Of a stretch of DNA of 64,000 nt, positions 23,199-31,659 are shown one piece after another. The stretch covers positions 3,782,001 through 3,846,000 of the forward strand of contig NZ_CP108508.1 in the NCBI RefSeq assembly GCF_035917275.1. The letters are read 5' to 3'. Below the pieces are notes generated by a model. It saw only the letters and a program-made list of their open reading frames with translations, had not been told where the DNA came from and made no database searches. The stretch's first letter is position 1. Each line of letters opens with the position of its first letter. The position numbers and the translations under genes are program-made. The DNA is from Streptomyces sp. NBC_01237 (GTDB taxonomy: Bacteria; Actinomycetota; Actinomycetes; Streptomycetales; Streptomycetaceae).

Positions 23199-24652
23199 AG
23201 TCCGTATTCCTTCCAGCGGCGGTCGACCTTCGCCGCCGTCTCCGGGTCGGACTCGACCATCTCCGGCCAGCCCCCGTCCCGGGTGTACCCCTCCTCGGGC
23301 CACTTCCGCGTCGCGTCGATGCCCGCCTTGCCGCCCCAGAACTGCTGGTAGGAGGCGTGGTCGAGGTGGTCGACCGGCCCCTCCACGACCGTCAGGTCAC
23401 GGGCGTAGTCGGTGTTGCCCAGCGCCCGCCACGCGACCTCGTGCAGATCGTGGACGTCGCAGTCGGCGTCCACGACCACGATCAGCTTGGTCAGCGACAT
23501 CATGTGCGCGCCCCAGACGGCACTCATCACCTTCTGGGCGTGCTTGGGGTACTTCTTGTCGATCGAGACGATCGCACAGTTGTGGAAGCCGCCCGACTCC
23601 GGCAGGTGGTAGTCCACGATGTCCGGCACGATGATCTTGAGCAGCGGCAGGAAGAACCGCTCGGTGGCCCGCCCCAGCGGCCCGTCCTCGGTCGGCGGCC
23701 GTCCCACCACGATCGACTGGAGCAGCGGGCGCTTGCGCATGGTCACGCAGTCGATGGTCAGTGCGGGGAACGGTTCCTGCGGGGTGTAGAAGCCGGTGTG
23801 GTCGCCGAAGGGTCCCTCCGGCAGCATCTCGCCGGGCTCCAGCCACCCTTCGATGACGACCTCCGCCTGGGCGGGGACCTGGAGCGGCACGGTCTTGCAG
23901 TCGACCATCTCGATCCGCTTGCCCTGGATGAACCCGGCGAAGAGGTACTCGTCGATGTCCCCGGGCAGCGGTGCGGTCGAGGCGTACGTCACCGCGGGCG
24001 GTGCGCCGAAGGCGATGGCGACCGGCAGCCGCTCCCCGCGCTTGGCGGCGACCTGGTAGTGGTTGCGGCTGTCCTTGTGGATCTGCCAGTGCATGCCGAT
24101 GGTGCGCTTGTCGTGGCGCTGGAGCCGGTACAGCCCCAGATTCCGTACGCCGGTCTCCGGGTGCTTGGTGTGGGTGAGGCCCAGGTTGAAGAAGGAGCCG
24201 CCGTCCTCGGGCCAGGTGAAGAGCGCGGGCAGCCGGTCCAGGTCCACGTCGTCCCCGGTGAGGACGACCTCCTGGACCGGGGCGCTGTCGCCCTTCACCT
24301 TCTTCGGCGGCACATGCACCATCGAGCCGAGCTTCCCGAAGGCTTCCCGCACCCCGACGAAGCCCTGCGGCAGTTCCGGCTTGAGCAGGCCGCCGATCTT
24401 GTCGCTGATGTCGGAGTACGACTTCAGTCCGAGCGCCTTGAGCAGCCGCCGGTCCGTCCCGAAGACGTTCATGGCCAGGGGCATGGAAGCGCCCTTGACG
24501 TTCTCGAAGAGCAGAGCGGGCCCGCCCGCCTTGTTCACCCGGTCGACGATCTCGCCGACCTCCAGGTGCGGGTCGACCTCGGCCTTGATGCGCTTGAGAT
24601 CGCCCTCACGCTCAAGAGCCCGGAGCAGGGAGCGAAGATCGTCGTAAGCCAT
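23195..24652 (-). CDS. mqnL: UbiD-type decarboxylase MqnL
   Basis: A 485-residue prenylated-FMN decarboxylase. N-terminal MAYDDLRSLLRALEREGDLKRI, the central HWQIHKDSRNHYQVAAKRGERLPVAIAFG and the EGPFGDHTGFYTPQEPFPALTIDCVTMRK segment with catalytic Glu-Asp are all typical of UbiD. It should decarboxylate the prenylated naphthoate made by MqnP, using cofactor from the UbiX-like enzyme encoded at 20784-21467. First gene of the pair; its stop overlaps mqnP by four bases. Confidence 0.93.
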   Translation of the reverse strand: MAYDDLRSLLRALEREGDLKRIKAEVDPHLEVGEIVDRVNKAGGPALLFENVKGASMPLAMNVFGTDRRLLKALGLKSYSDISDKIGGLLKPELPQGFVGVREAFGKLGSMVHVPPKKVKGDSAPVQEVVLTGDDVDLDRLPALFTWPEDGGSFFNLGLTHTKHPETGVRNLGLYRLQRHDKRTIGMHWQIHKDSRNHYQVAAKRGERLPVAIAFGAPPAVTYASTAPLPGDIDEYLFAGFIQGKRIEMVDCKTVPLQVPAQAEVVIEGWLEPGEMLPEGPFGDHTGFYTPQEPFPALTIDCVTMRKRPLLQSIVVGRPPTEDGPLGRATERFFLPLLKIIVPDIVDYHLPESGGFHNCAIVSIDKKYPKHAQKVMSAVWGAHMMSLTKLIVVVDADCDVHDLHEVAWRALGNTDYARDLTVVEGPVDHLDHASYQQFWGGKAGIDATRKWPEEGYTRDGGWPEMVESDPETAAKVDRRWKEYGL

Positions 24653-24795
24653 GCCGTCCAGTTTGTCATCCCCGCCCCGGCCGCCCGCCGGGGCTCCCCC
24701 GACTCCGGACCCGGGAAGTCCACCCGCAGCCGGTAGCCTGGCCGCGTCACCGGGGTCATCACATCCCGCCGCCGCTTTCAGGGGGACGCCTCACC

Positions 24796-25203
24796 ATGCT
24801 CAGGGCCTTGATCTATCTGCTGCCGCTGGCGCTGACGATCTATGCGTTCATCGACTGCCTGAACACGCCGGAGGACGAGGCCAAGCACCTTCCGAAGGTG
24901 GCCTGGGTCTTCATCATCCTGCTGTTCTGGATCGTCGGACCGATCGTCTGGCTCGCCGCGGGCAAGGTGCGCCAGGGACCCGCCGGAGGCCGTACGCCCT
25001 CCGAGTGGCACCGCGGGCACCGCACCCAGTGGGTGGCTCCGGACGACAATCCGGAGTTCCTGAAGGGGCTGAAGGACGACAACAAGAAGGACGAGTCGCT
25101 CCTCAAGGACTGGGAGGCGGATCTGCGCCGCCGCGAGGAGGAGATCAAGCGCCGCGAGGGCAGCGCGGGCCCGGAGGACCCCACTCCGCCGGCCGCCTCC
25201 TGA
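24796..25203 (+). CDS. PLDc_N-domain membrane protein
   Basis: A 135-residue protein with an N-terminal two-helix membrane unit (about residues 2-20 and 36-55, LRALIYLLPLALTIYAFIDC ... VFIILLFWIVGPIVWLAAG) that matches the PLDc_N (PF13396) module. The soluble C-terminal half is highly charged with a probable coiled-coil at LLKDWEADLRRREEEIKRRE. There is no phospholipase domain. PLDc_N proteins of this size are common and uncharacterised in actinobacteria. The start follows a GGGGGAC-type site. Confidence 0.85.
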   Translation: MLRALIYLLPLALTIYAFIDCLNTPEDEAKHLPKVAWVFIILLFWIVGPIVWLAAGKVRQGPAGGRTPSEWHRGHRTQWVAPDDNPEFLKGLKDDNKKDESLLKDWEADLRRREEEIKRREGSAGPEDPTPPAAS

Positions 25204-25215
25204 CCTTCGGGCCCC

Positions 25216-25656
25216 TCACGGGTACAGCAGGTGCCCCAGCCGGTTGAGCAGGGGCAGCAGCGCGGTGCGCTCCTCGGGGGTGAGCGCCTCCAGCGCGCCG
25301 CGCACGACGCGCATCTCGGCGCGGATGCGGTGGGCCAGCTCGGTGCCCTCCGGGGTGCGGGCGGCGACCTTCGAACGGCGGTCCTCGGGGGACGGCGTGC
25401 GGGTGACCAGGCCGCGGGCCTCCATACGGCCGATGAGACCGGTGGCGTTGGACGCGTCGCAGACCAGGTGTGCGGCGAGCGCGCTCATCGGCAGGGGCGC
25501 GTTCAGGGCGATGAGGGCGCGCGCCTGTGAGGTGCTGAGGCCGTGGCGGGCGGCGACGGCGGTGAGGTCGTCGTGGTGGCCGCGGACGACGACGGCCAGC
25601 GGTTCCAGCAGTTCGTCCGGGGTGGGGACGGCGCGGTGGGCCGGTTCCTGGGGCAT
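25216..25656 (-). CDS. MarR-family transcriptional regulator
   Basis: A 146-residue winged-helix regulator: helix-turn-helix around LSTSQARALIALNAPLPMSALAAHL, recognition segment DASNATGLIGRMEARGLVTRTPS and the wing EDRRSKVAARTPEG. MarR proteins usually release DNA on binding phenolic or oxidised ligands. Divergent from an aldehyde dehydrogenase gene, with two matching operators between them, so it very probably controls that gene and itself. ATG 25656 is chosen over 25692 because it starts near the first helix. Confidence 0.92.
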   Translation of the reverse strand: MPQEPAHRAVPTPDELLEPLAVVVRGHHDDLTAVAARHGLSTSQARALIALNAPLPMSALAAHLVCDASNATGLIGRMEARGLVTRTPSPEDRRSKVAARTPEGTELAHRIRAEMRVVRGALEALTPEERTALLPLLNRLGHLLYP

Positions 25657-25696
25657 GGGTCGGTCATCCTTCGATCGGTAACCCGCACACACTTAT

Positions 25697-25750
25697 TTGA
25701 CATGCTCAACTTTTGGCCGTTACATGAAACGTATTGCTTGAGCATATCAA
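25697..25750. promoter_or_regulatory. Paired MarR-type operators and divergent promoters
   Basis: TTGACATGCTCAA (25697-25709) recurs in inverted orientation as TTGAGCATATCAA (25738-25750), differing at one position when aligned; each is itself a near-dyad. The starts are 41 bases apart, about four helical turns. The first copy contains TTGACA, and TTACAT (25720-25725) follows after 17 bases, a good plus-strand promoter for the dehydrogenase. The second copy covers a minus-strand -35-like TTGATA. MarR binding would block both. Confidence 0.65.
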
Positions 25751-25814
25751 CCTTTGCGCTCACCCCGTTTCCCGATGTGCGCCCACCCCCGTGTTCCGTC
25801 AGGAGTACACCCCC

Positions 25815-27161
25815 ATGCAGACCTCCCCCACCGACCGGCCGGCCGCGCCCGAGACCCCCGCCGACATCGTCGCCCGCCTCCGCGCCACCTTCCGCACGGG
25901 CCGCACCAGGGACCTCCACCGGCGCACCGACCGGCTGCTGCGCCTGCGCTCGCTGCTCACCGAACACGGCGACGACCTCGCCGACGCGCTCCGCGCCGAC
26001 CTGGGCAAGAGCCGCAAGGAGGCGTACCGCACCGAGATCGACTTCACCGTCCGGGAGATCGACCACACCCTGGAGCACCTCGCCGGCTGGCTGCGCCCCG
26101 AGCCCGCCCCCGTACCCGCCCATCTCGCCCCCACCGGGGCCACCGCCCACACCGTGCTGGACCCGCTCGGCGTCGTCCTCGTGATCGCGCCGTGGAACTA
26201 CCCGGTGCAGCTGCTGCTCGCACCGGTCGTCGGCGCGCTGGCGGCCGGGAACTGTGTGGTGGCCAAGCCCAGCGAACTGGCGCCCGCGACCTCCGCCGCC
26301 GTCGCCCGGCTGCTGCCGCGCTTCCTGGACCCGGACGAGGTCGCCGTCGTCGAGGGCGCGGTGCCGGAGACCACCGCACTGCTGGAGCAGCGCTTCGACC
26401 ACATCTTCTACACCGGCAACGGCACGGTCGGCCGCATCGTGATGGCCGCCGCCGCCAGGCACCTCACCCCCGTCACTCTGGAACTCGGCGGCAAGTCACC
26501 GGTGTACGTGGACGGGGACACGGACCTGGGCACGGTCGCCGCCCGCCTCGCCGCGGGCAAGTTCCTCAACGCGGGCCAGACCTGTGTCGCCCCCGACTAC
26601 GTCCTGACCGGCCCGGAGACCGCCCCCGCCCTCGCGGACGCGCTCGCCGCCGCCGTCGAGGAGCTGTACGGGCCGGACGCCTCGGCGCACCCGGAGTACG
26701 GGCGGATCGTGAACGAGCGTCACTTCGACCGGCTGGCCGCGCTCCTGGGGTCCGGGCGGACGGTGACGGGCGGGGCCCACGACCGGGACACCAAGTACAT
26801 CGCCCCGACCGTCCTCGCGGACGTGGCGCCGGACGCGCCCGTGATGCGCGAGGAGATCTTCGGGCCGATCCTGCCCATCGTGACGGTCGACGGCCTCGAC
26901 GGGGCGATCGCCTTCATCAACGACCGGGACAAGCCGCTCGCCCTGTACGCCTTCACCGGATCACCCGCCGTACGGGACCGGCTGCTGGCCGAGACCTCCT
27001 CGGGCGGCGTGGGCCTCGGACTGCCGCTGGCCCATCTGACCGTCTCCGACCTGCCGTTCGGCGGAGTCGGCGAGAGCGGCATGGGCCGGTACCACGGCCG
27101 GTACTCCCTGGAGACGTTCAGCCACCGCAAGGCGGTCCTGGACACCCCGCTGTCCGCGTGA
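25815..27161 (+). CDS. NAD(P)-dependent aldehyde dehydrogenase
   Basis: A 448-residue aldehyde dehydrogenase of the shorter class 3 type. Cofactor/substrate residues: [22 protein letters not shown], the glycine loop [11 protein letters not shown], catalytic Glu in TLELGGKSP and nucleophile Cys in [11 protein letters not shown] (about residue 250). The EEIFGPILP segment is normal. Such enzymes oxidise fatty or aromatic aldehydes. AGGAG nine bases before ATG 25815 fixes the start. Divergent from MarR, suggesting induction by an aldehyde or aromatic compound. Confidence 0.93.
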   Translation: MQTSPTDRPAAPETPADIVARLRATFRTGRTRDLHRRTDRLLRLRSLLTEHGDDLADALRADLGKSRKEAYRTEIDFTVREIDHTLEHLAGWLRPEPAPVPAHLAPTGATAHTVLDPLGVVLVIAPWNYPVQLLLAPVVGALAAGNCVVAKPSELAPATSAAVARLLPRFLDPDEVAVVEGAVPETTALLEQRFDHIFYTGNGTVGRIVMAAAARHLTPVTLELGGKSPVYVDGDTDLGTVAARLAAGKFLNAGQTCVAPDYVLTGPETAPALADALAAAVEELYGPDASAHPEYGRIVNERHFDRLAALLGSGRTVTGGAHDRDTKYIAPTVLADVAPDAPVMREEIFGPILPIVTVDGLDGAIAFINDRDKPLALYAFTGSPAVRDRLLAETSSGGVGLGLPLAHLTVSDLPFGGVGESGMGRYHGRYSLETFSHRKAVLDTPLSA

Positions 27162-27235
27162 AGGCCCCTGCCCGCCCCGGTTGAGGGCCGTGAGGGCCGC
27201 CCTCGCCGGGGCCCGCGCCGCCCGCTCGCGAAAGA

Positions 27236-27273
27236 CGGCTGCCCGCCCCCCGTGCACGGGGGGCGGGCAGCCG
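27236..27273. terminator. Strong palindromic terminator
   Basis: A 38-base perfect palindrome with 19-base arms (CGGCTGCCCGCCCCCCGTG and complement) followed by TTTC, between the convergent dehydrogenase and ccsB genes. Confidence 0.85.
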
Positions 27274-27292
27274 TTTCGGGTACCGCGGTGTC

Positions 27293-28381
27293 TCAGACTC
27301 CGGCGTAGGAGTGCTTGCCGGTGACGAAGATGTTCACGCCGTAGTAGTTGAACAGCCAGCAGCCGAACGCGACGAGCGCCAGGTAGGCGGCCTTGCGGCC
27401 CTTCCACCCGGCGGTGGCGCGGGCGTGCAGATAGCAGGCGTACGCGACCCAGGTGATGAAGGACCAGACCTCCTTGGGGTCCCAGCCCCAGTAGCGGCCC
27501 CACGCGTCGCCCGCCCAGATCGCGCCCGCGATGATCGTGAACGTCCACAGCGGGAAGACGGCGGCGTTGATCCGGTACGCGAACTTGTCCAGGGACGACG
27601 CGGAGGGCAGCCGCTCCATGACCGAGGTGGCGAACTTCCCCGGCGTACCGCCGCTCGCGATCCGGCTCTCGTAGCCGTCACGGAACAGGTAGAGCACCGT
27701 GCCGACCGCGCCCAGGTAGAAGACGGCGCCGCAGATGATGGCGGTGGAGACATGGATCCACAGCCAGTACGAGTGCAGCGCGGGCACCAGCTGGTCGCTG
27801 TCGGTGTAGAGCGTGGTGGTCGCGATGCCCAGGTCCAGCAGAACCGTGGTGACCAGCGGCAGACCGATCCAGCGGACGTTCTTCTTCAGCAGGAGGAACA
27901 CCAGGTACGCGCCGACCACCACCGTGGAGAAGGTGATGGAGAACTCGTACATGTTGGCCCAGGGGGCCCGCTCCACCGACATCGCGCGGGCGATGACACC
28001 GCCCGCCTCGACCAGGAAGCCGACGACGGTGAGGGAGACCGCGATCCGCCCCCACATGTCGCCCTTGAACGTGCCGCCGGCCGCCCCGGGGCCGTCGGGG
28101 ACGTCCCGGGTCCCGGCCGCGGAACGGGTGACGATCGCGGGGCGTTCCAGCACGGCGGTGGCGCCGTTCTTCCCGGCGACCTGCACCTTCACCGTGGAGT
28201 CGGCCTTCTTGGCGCCGGTCCCGGCCAGCGCGGCGGCGGTACGGCCCACCTTGCTGCGGCTGCCGAAGACCCACTCCGCGATGTGCGCGAAGAAGGCCAG
28301 GGTGTAGACGGCCATCGACGAATAGATCAGCACATTGCTGGTGTGCGCCAGATTCTCGTTGGTTGCGGCGGCGAGATTCAC
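27293..28381 (-). CDS. ccsB: Cytochrome c biogenesis protein CcsB (ResC-like)
   Basis: A 362-residue inner-membrane haem-handling protein of system II cytochrome c maturation. It has about eight membrane helices and the Trp-rich haem motif WGRYWGWDPKEVWSFITW (about 295-315) with conserved His residues in flanking helices (for example HSYWLWIHVST). A polar loop of about 70 residues follows the first helix. With ResB it exports haem and ligates it to apocytochrome c. GTG 28381 overlaps the resB stop by GTGA, so the two are translationally coupled. Confidence 0.93.
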   Translation of the reverse strand: MNLAAATNENLAHTSNVLIYSSMAVYTLAFFAHIAEWVFGSRSKVGRTAAALAGTGAKKADSTVKVQVAGKNGATAVLERPAIVTRSAAGTRDVPDGPGAAGGTFKGDMWGRIAVSLTVVGFLVEAGGVIARAMSVERAPWANMYEFSITFSTVVVGAYLVFLLLKKNVRWIGLPLVTTVLLDLGIATTTLYTDSDQLVPALHSYWLWIHVSTAIICGAVFYLGAVGTVLYLFRDGYESRIASGGTPGKFATSVMERLPSASSLDKFAYRINAAVFPLWTFTIIAGAIWAGDAWGRYWGWDPKEVWSFITWVAYACYLHARATAGWKGRKAAYLALVAFGCWLFNYYGVNIFVTGKHSYAGV

Positions 28382-30225
28382 TTCTCAGCCCCTTCGGCAG
28401 GCTTTTCGGCAGGTTGTACGGGATCGGCCCCGGGGCCACTCGCGACAGCGGGGTCATGGGTCGCGGCCGGATCGCCGGTCGCGACGGCGGACGCGTCGAA
28501 GTCGCCGGACGCGTCGGGGTCGCCGGTCGCCGGAGTGTCGGGCGCCGGGGCGTCGGTCGCGGCGGGCGCGACGGGCGCCACCGCGTTGAGGTCGGCCACG
28601 AGATCGGCCAGCTCCTCGGGAAGCTTCGCGGACTCGCTGCGGCCCAGGCCGGCCATCTCCACGACCGTGACACCGTCCGCTCCGCGCACCGCCCGCACCC
28701 ACACCCGGCGGCGCTGGATGAACAGCGAACCGGCGAGTCCGGCGATGGCGGCGATGGCCCCGGTGAGCGCCCAGCCGGTGCCGGGCTGCTGCGAGATCTG
28801 GAAGCTCGCCCACTCCTCGACGCTCTCGAAGGTGATCGAACCGCCGCCGTCGGGCAGCTTCATCGACTCGCCGGGGCGCAGCCGCTCCTTGAGCTGCTTG
28901 CCCTCGGCGTTCTTGAACTCCTTCATGTCCTTCTTGTCGAGCTGGTACACGTTCTGCGGCAGCCCGGAGTCGACGCCGAGGGACCCGTGGTAACCGTTCA
29001 GGGCCAGCACCGGGTAGTCGGCGGCGGGGAACTGGGAGAACATCGTGCCCATGCCGTCGCCCGCGAACGTCGGGACGAAGAACGCCTGGAAACCCAGCTG
29101 GGTCTTCTTGCCGTTCTTGTCGCGGTAGCCGTCCATCACCTTGATCGCGCCGGTCGAGGTGACGTTGTTGTCGATCGGCAGCAGCGGCACGGCACCCCGC
29201 GAGACGACCTTGCCCCTGCCGTCCCTGACGGTGATGACCGGGGCGTAGCCGTGCGCGTTGAGATAGACCTTGGTGTGGTCGACGACCAGCGGTTCGTTGA
29301 CCTTGATGACGGACTTCTTCGGCTTGCCGTACGCACCCTCGGAGTACGTCACACGGGCCTCGTACGTCCGGGGCGTACCGCGCTGCGGGCCGCTCTTCGC
29401 GTACGTACCGACGAAGTTGTCGAGCGTGAAGCTGAACGGGACGAGCGAGTCGCGGTCGTAGAGCGAACCCTGCTTGAAGTCGTCGTACTGGGTGGACGTG
29501 TTGGAGAAACCGTCACCCTCGACGATCAGCTTGCCGCCCTCGAACTTGAAGAGCTGACCCGCGCCGAAGGCCACCAGCATCACGATGAGCGACACATGGA
29601 AGATCAGGTTCCCGGCCTCGCGCAGATAGCCCTTCTCGGCGGCGACCGCGTCACCCACCGCGTGCGAGCGGAAGCGCCGCCCGCGCAGGATGGCGAGGGC
29701 CGCCTCGCGGACCTGCTCGGGGTCGGCCTCGGTGCGCCACGTCGCGTACGCGGGCAGCCGGGTCAGCCGCTTCGGCGCGCCCGGCGGACGGCTGCGCAGC
29801 TGGCCGATGAACTGGCCGGTGCGCGGCACGATGCAGCCGATCAGCGAGATGAACAGCAGGATGTAGATCGCGGAGAACCACACCGAGCTGTAGACGTCGA
29901 AGAACTGGAGCTTCTCGTAGATCGGCGTGACGGTGGTGTGGGCTTCCTTGAAGGTCTGCACCTTCAGTTCGTCCACGCTGTTCTGCGGGATCAGCGAGCC
30001 GGGGATGGCGCCGAGCGACAGCAGGAACAGCAGGATCAGCGCGACCCGCATCGAGGTGAGCTGGCGCCAGAACCAGCGGGCCCACCCGATGACGCCCATG
30101 GCGGGCACGGTCCCGCCGGTCTCGCGCTCGGGGCGTTCCTCGCGCGGCGCGGTGGAGAGCTGTTCCCCGGCGGCGCCGAGCTCACGCTCCTGCTCGCGCT
30201 CGTCCGTGGTGTTCGTCTTGCTCAT
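28378..30225 (-). CDS. resB: Cytochrome c biogenesis protein ResB
   Basis: A 615-residue membrane protein, partner of CcsB. After a hydrophilic N-terminus come three close helices (about 50-75, 105-125 and 175-200) starting WARWFWRQLTSMRVALILL, then a large extracytoplasmic domain (about 200-480) and a last helix at about 510. The Ala/Asp/Pro-rich tail of about 80 residues (GDPDASGDFDASAVATGDP...) is low-complexity and beyond usual family length. ATG 30225 has GGGGA nine bases upstream and lies four bases after the ccdA stop. Confidence 0.92.
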   Translation of the reverse strand: MSKTNTTDEREQERELGAAGEQLSTAPREERPERETGGTVPAMGVIGWARWFWRQLTSMRVALILLFLLSLGAIPGSLIPQNSVDELKVQTFKEAHTTVTPIYEKLQFFDVYSSVWFSAIYILLFISLIGCIVPRTGQFIGQLRSRPPGAPKRLTRLPAYATWRTEADPEQVREAALAILRGRRFRSHAVGDAVAAEKGYLREAGNLIFHVSLIVMLVAFGAGQLFKFEGGKLIVEGDGFSNTSTQYDDFKQGSLYDRDSLVPFSFTLDNFVGTYAKSGPQRGTPRTYEARVTYSEGAYGKPKKSVIKVNEPLVVDHTKVYLNAHGYAPVITVRDGRGKVVSRGAVPLLPIDNNVTSTGAIKVMDGYRDKNGKKTQLGFQAFFVPTFAGDGMGTMFSQFPAADYPVLALNGYHGSLGVDSGLPQNVYQLDKKDMKEFKNAEGKQLKERLRPGESMKLPDGGGSITFESVEEWASFQISQQPGTGWALTGAIAAIAGLAGSLFIQRRRVWVRAVRGADGVTVVEMAGLGRSESAKLPEELADLVADLNAVAPVAPAATDAPAPDTPATGDPDASGDFDASAVATGDPAATHDPAVASGPGADPVQPAEKPAEGAEK

Positions 30226-30229
30226 GAAC

Positions 30230-30985
30230 TCAGATCCCCACAGTGAAGCCGTTGGACCAGGCCTGCATCTCCTGGATGAGCGTCGCCCAGACACCCGTCA
30301 GCAGAAGGATTCCGGTCACGATCATCATGCCGCCGCCGATCCGCATGACCCATGCGTAGTGGCGCTTGATCCAGCCGAACGCGCCGAGTGCCTTACGGAA
30401 GGCGACGGCCGCCAGGACAAACGGGACGCCGAGTCCGAGACAGTACGCGACGGTCAGCAGCGCCCCGCGCCCGGCGGTGCCCTGGTCGACCGAGAGGGTC
30501 AGCACGGAGGCGAGCGTCGGGCCGATGCAGGGCGTCCAGCCGATCCCGAACAGGGCACCCAGCAGCGGTGCGCCGGCCAGCCCGGCGACCGGCCGCTTGT
30601 GGATGCGGAACTCGCGCTGCGTCACCCCGGGCAGCAGCCCCATGAAGAAGATCCCCATGAGGATCATCAGGGCGCCGAGGACCTTGTTGAGGATGTCGGA
30701 CTGTTCCTGGAGCTCCTGGCCGAAGTAGCCGAAGAGCGCCCCGCTGGAGGCGAAGACGGCGCTGAAGCCGAGGACGAAGAGCGAGGCGCCCGCGACGACC
30801 CGGCCGCGCCGGGCCTCGGCCAGGTCGGTTCCGCTGATCCCGGTGACGTAACTGAGGTAGCCGGGGACCAGAGGCAGGACACAGGGCGAGAAGAAGGAGA
30901 TCAGACCGGCGAGGAGGGCCAGGGGCAGCGCCACCAGCAGCGCCCCGCTGACGACGGTCTCGTTGTACGCGGCGAGCGTGATCAC
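30230..30985 (-). CDS. ccdA: Thiol-disulfide transporter CcdA
   Basis: A 251-residue six-helix membrane protein that moves electrons from cytoplasmic thioredoxin to extracytoplasmic thiol proteins. The redox Cys pair is FFSPCVLPLVPGYL near residue 35 and GWTPCIGPTLASV near 155, the expected CcdA arrangement. It keeps TlpA/ResA reduced so the apocytochrome CXXCH Cys can accept haem. GTG 30985 lies four bases after the tlpA stop, consistent with one operon. Confidence 0.94.
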   Translation of the reverse strand: MITLAAYNETVVSGALLVALPLALLAGLISFFSPCVLPLVPGYLSYVTGISGTDLAEARRGRVVAGASLFVLGFSAVFASSGALFGYFGQELQEQSDILNKVLGALMILMGIFFMGLLPGVTQREFRIHKRPVAGLAGAPLLGALFGIGWTPCIGPTLASVLTLSVDQGTAGRGALLTVAYCLGLGVPFVLAAVAFRKALGAFGWIKRHYAWVMRIGGGMMIVTGILLLTGVWATLIQEMQAWSNGFTVGI

Positions 30986-30989
30986 CGGA

Positions 30990-31592
30990 TCACTTCTCCG
31001 CGATCAGCGGGTCGATCATCTTGCGCAGCTTCTCCGCGTTCAGGGCCTGGAGCGTGCGGGCGGCGATCTTGCCGTCGCGGTCGATGACGACCGTCGAGGG
31101 GATGGCCTGGAGGTTCAGGGTGCCCTTGGGGAAGCGGAGGATGAGCTTTCCGGTCGGGTCGTGGAAGCTCGGGTACGTGACGCCGAAGTCCTTCTCGAAG
31201 TTCACCGCCAGGTCCTTCTGGGGGTCCCGGACGTTGATCCCGATGAACTGGACACCCTGGTCCGCGGTCTCCTCCTGCACCTTCACGAAGTGCTTGGCCT
31301 CAAGCCGGCAGGGGCCGCACCAGGAGCCCCAGGCGTTCAGGACGATGACCTTGCCCTTGTAGTCGGCGAGGTCGAGCGGCTTGCCGTCCAGGCTCGTTCC
31401 GTCGAGCTTCGGCGCGGGGGTCCGGTCGCCCTTGGCGACGGTGGAGATGCCCCCGCTGCCGGTGACGAAGTTCGTGCTTCCGCCACCACCGGCCTGGTTG
31501 CCGTCCCCGCATGCGGACAGGGTCAGGGCACCGGCCACGGCCGTGGCGGCGAGCAGGGTGAAGCGGCGTCGGGATGCGCGGCCAGAGCTCAT
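30990..31592 (-). CDS. TlpA/ResA-like thioredoxin lipoprotein
   Basis: A 200-residue membrane-anchored thiol-disulfide oxidoreductase. It has a lipoprotein signal (SSGRASRRRFTLLAATAVAGA, lipobox LSAC, Cys about 26), a Gly/Ser linker and a thioredoxin fold with active site WGSWCGPCRLEAKHF at about 85-97 and cis-Pro in AIPSTVVID. It should reduce apocytochrome c haem-binding cysteines, fed by CcdA encoded next. ATG 31592 is used because the longer frame (to 31796) is Arg-rich and would bury the signal peptide. Confidence 0.92.
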   Translation of the reverse strand: MSSGRASRRRFTLLAATAVAGALTLSACGDGNQAGGGGSTNFVTGSGGISTVAKGDRTPAPKLDGTSLDGKPLDLADYKGKVIVLNAWGSWCGPCRLEAKHFVKVQEETADQGVQFIGINVRDPQKDLAVNFEKDFGVTYPSFHDPTGKLILRFPKGTLNLQAIPSTVVIDRDGKIAARTLQALNAEKLRKMIDPLIAEK

Positions 31593-31659
31593 GTGAAAAG
31601 TTTCGCATGGCAGTTTCCGCGATCTCCCGCACCCCCCTCGGTGCCCGTAAAGCCCCTTG

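Noticed and set aside
25754..27184. A 476-residue frame overlapping the aldehyde dehydrogenase
   Set aside because: It is the +1 shadow of the dehydrogenase, rich in Arg and Pro, with no motif.
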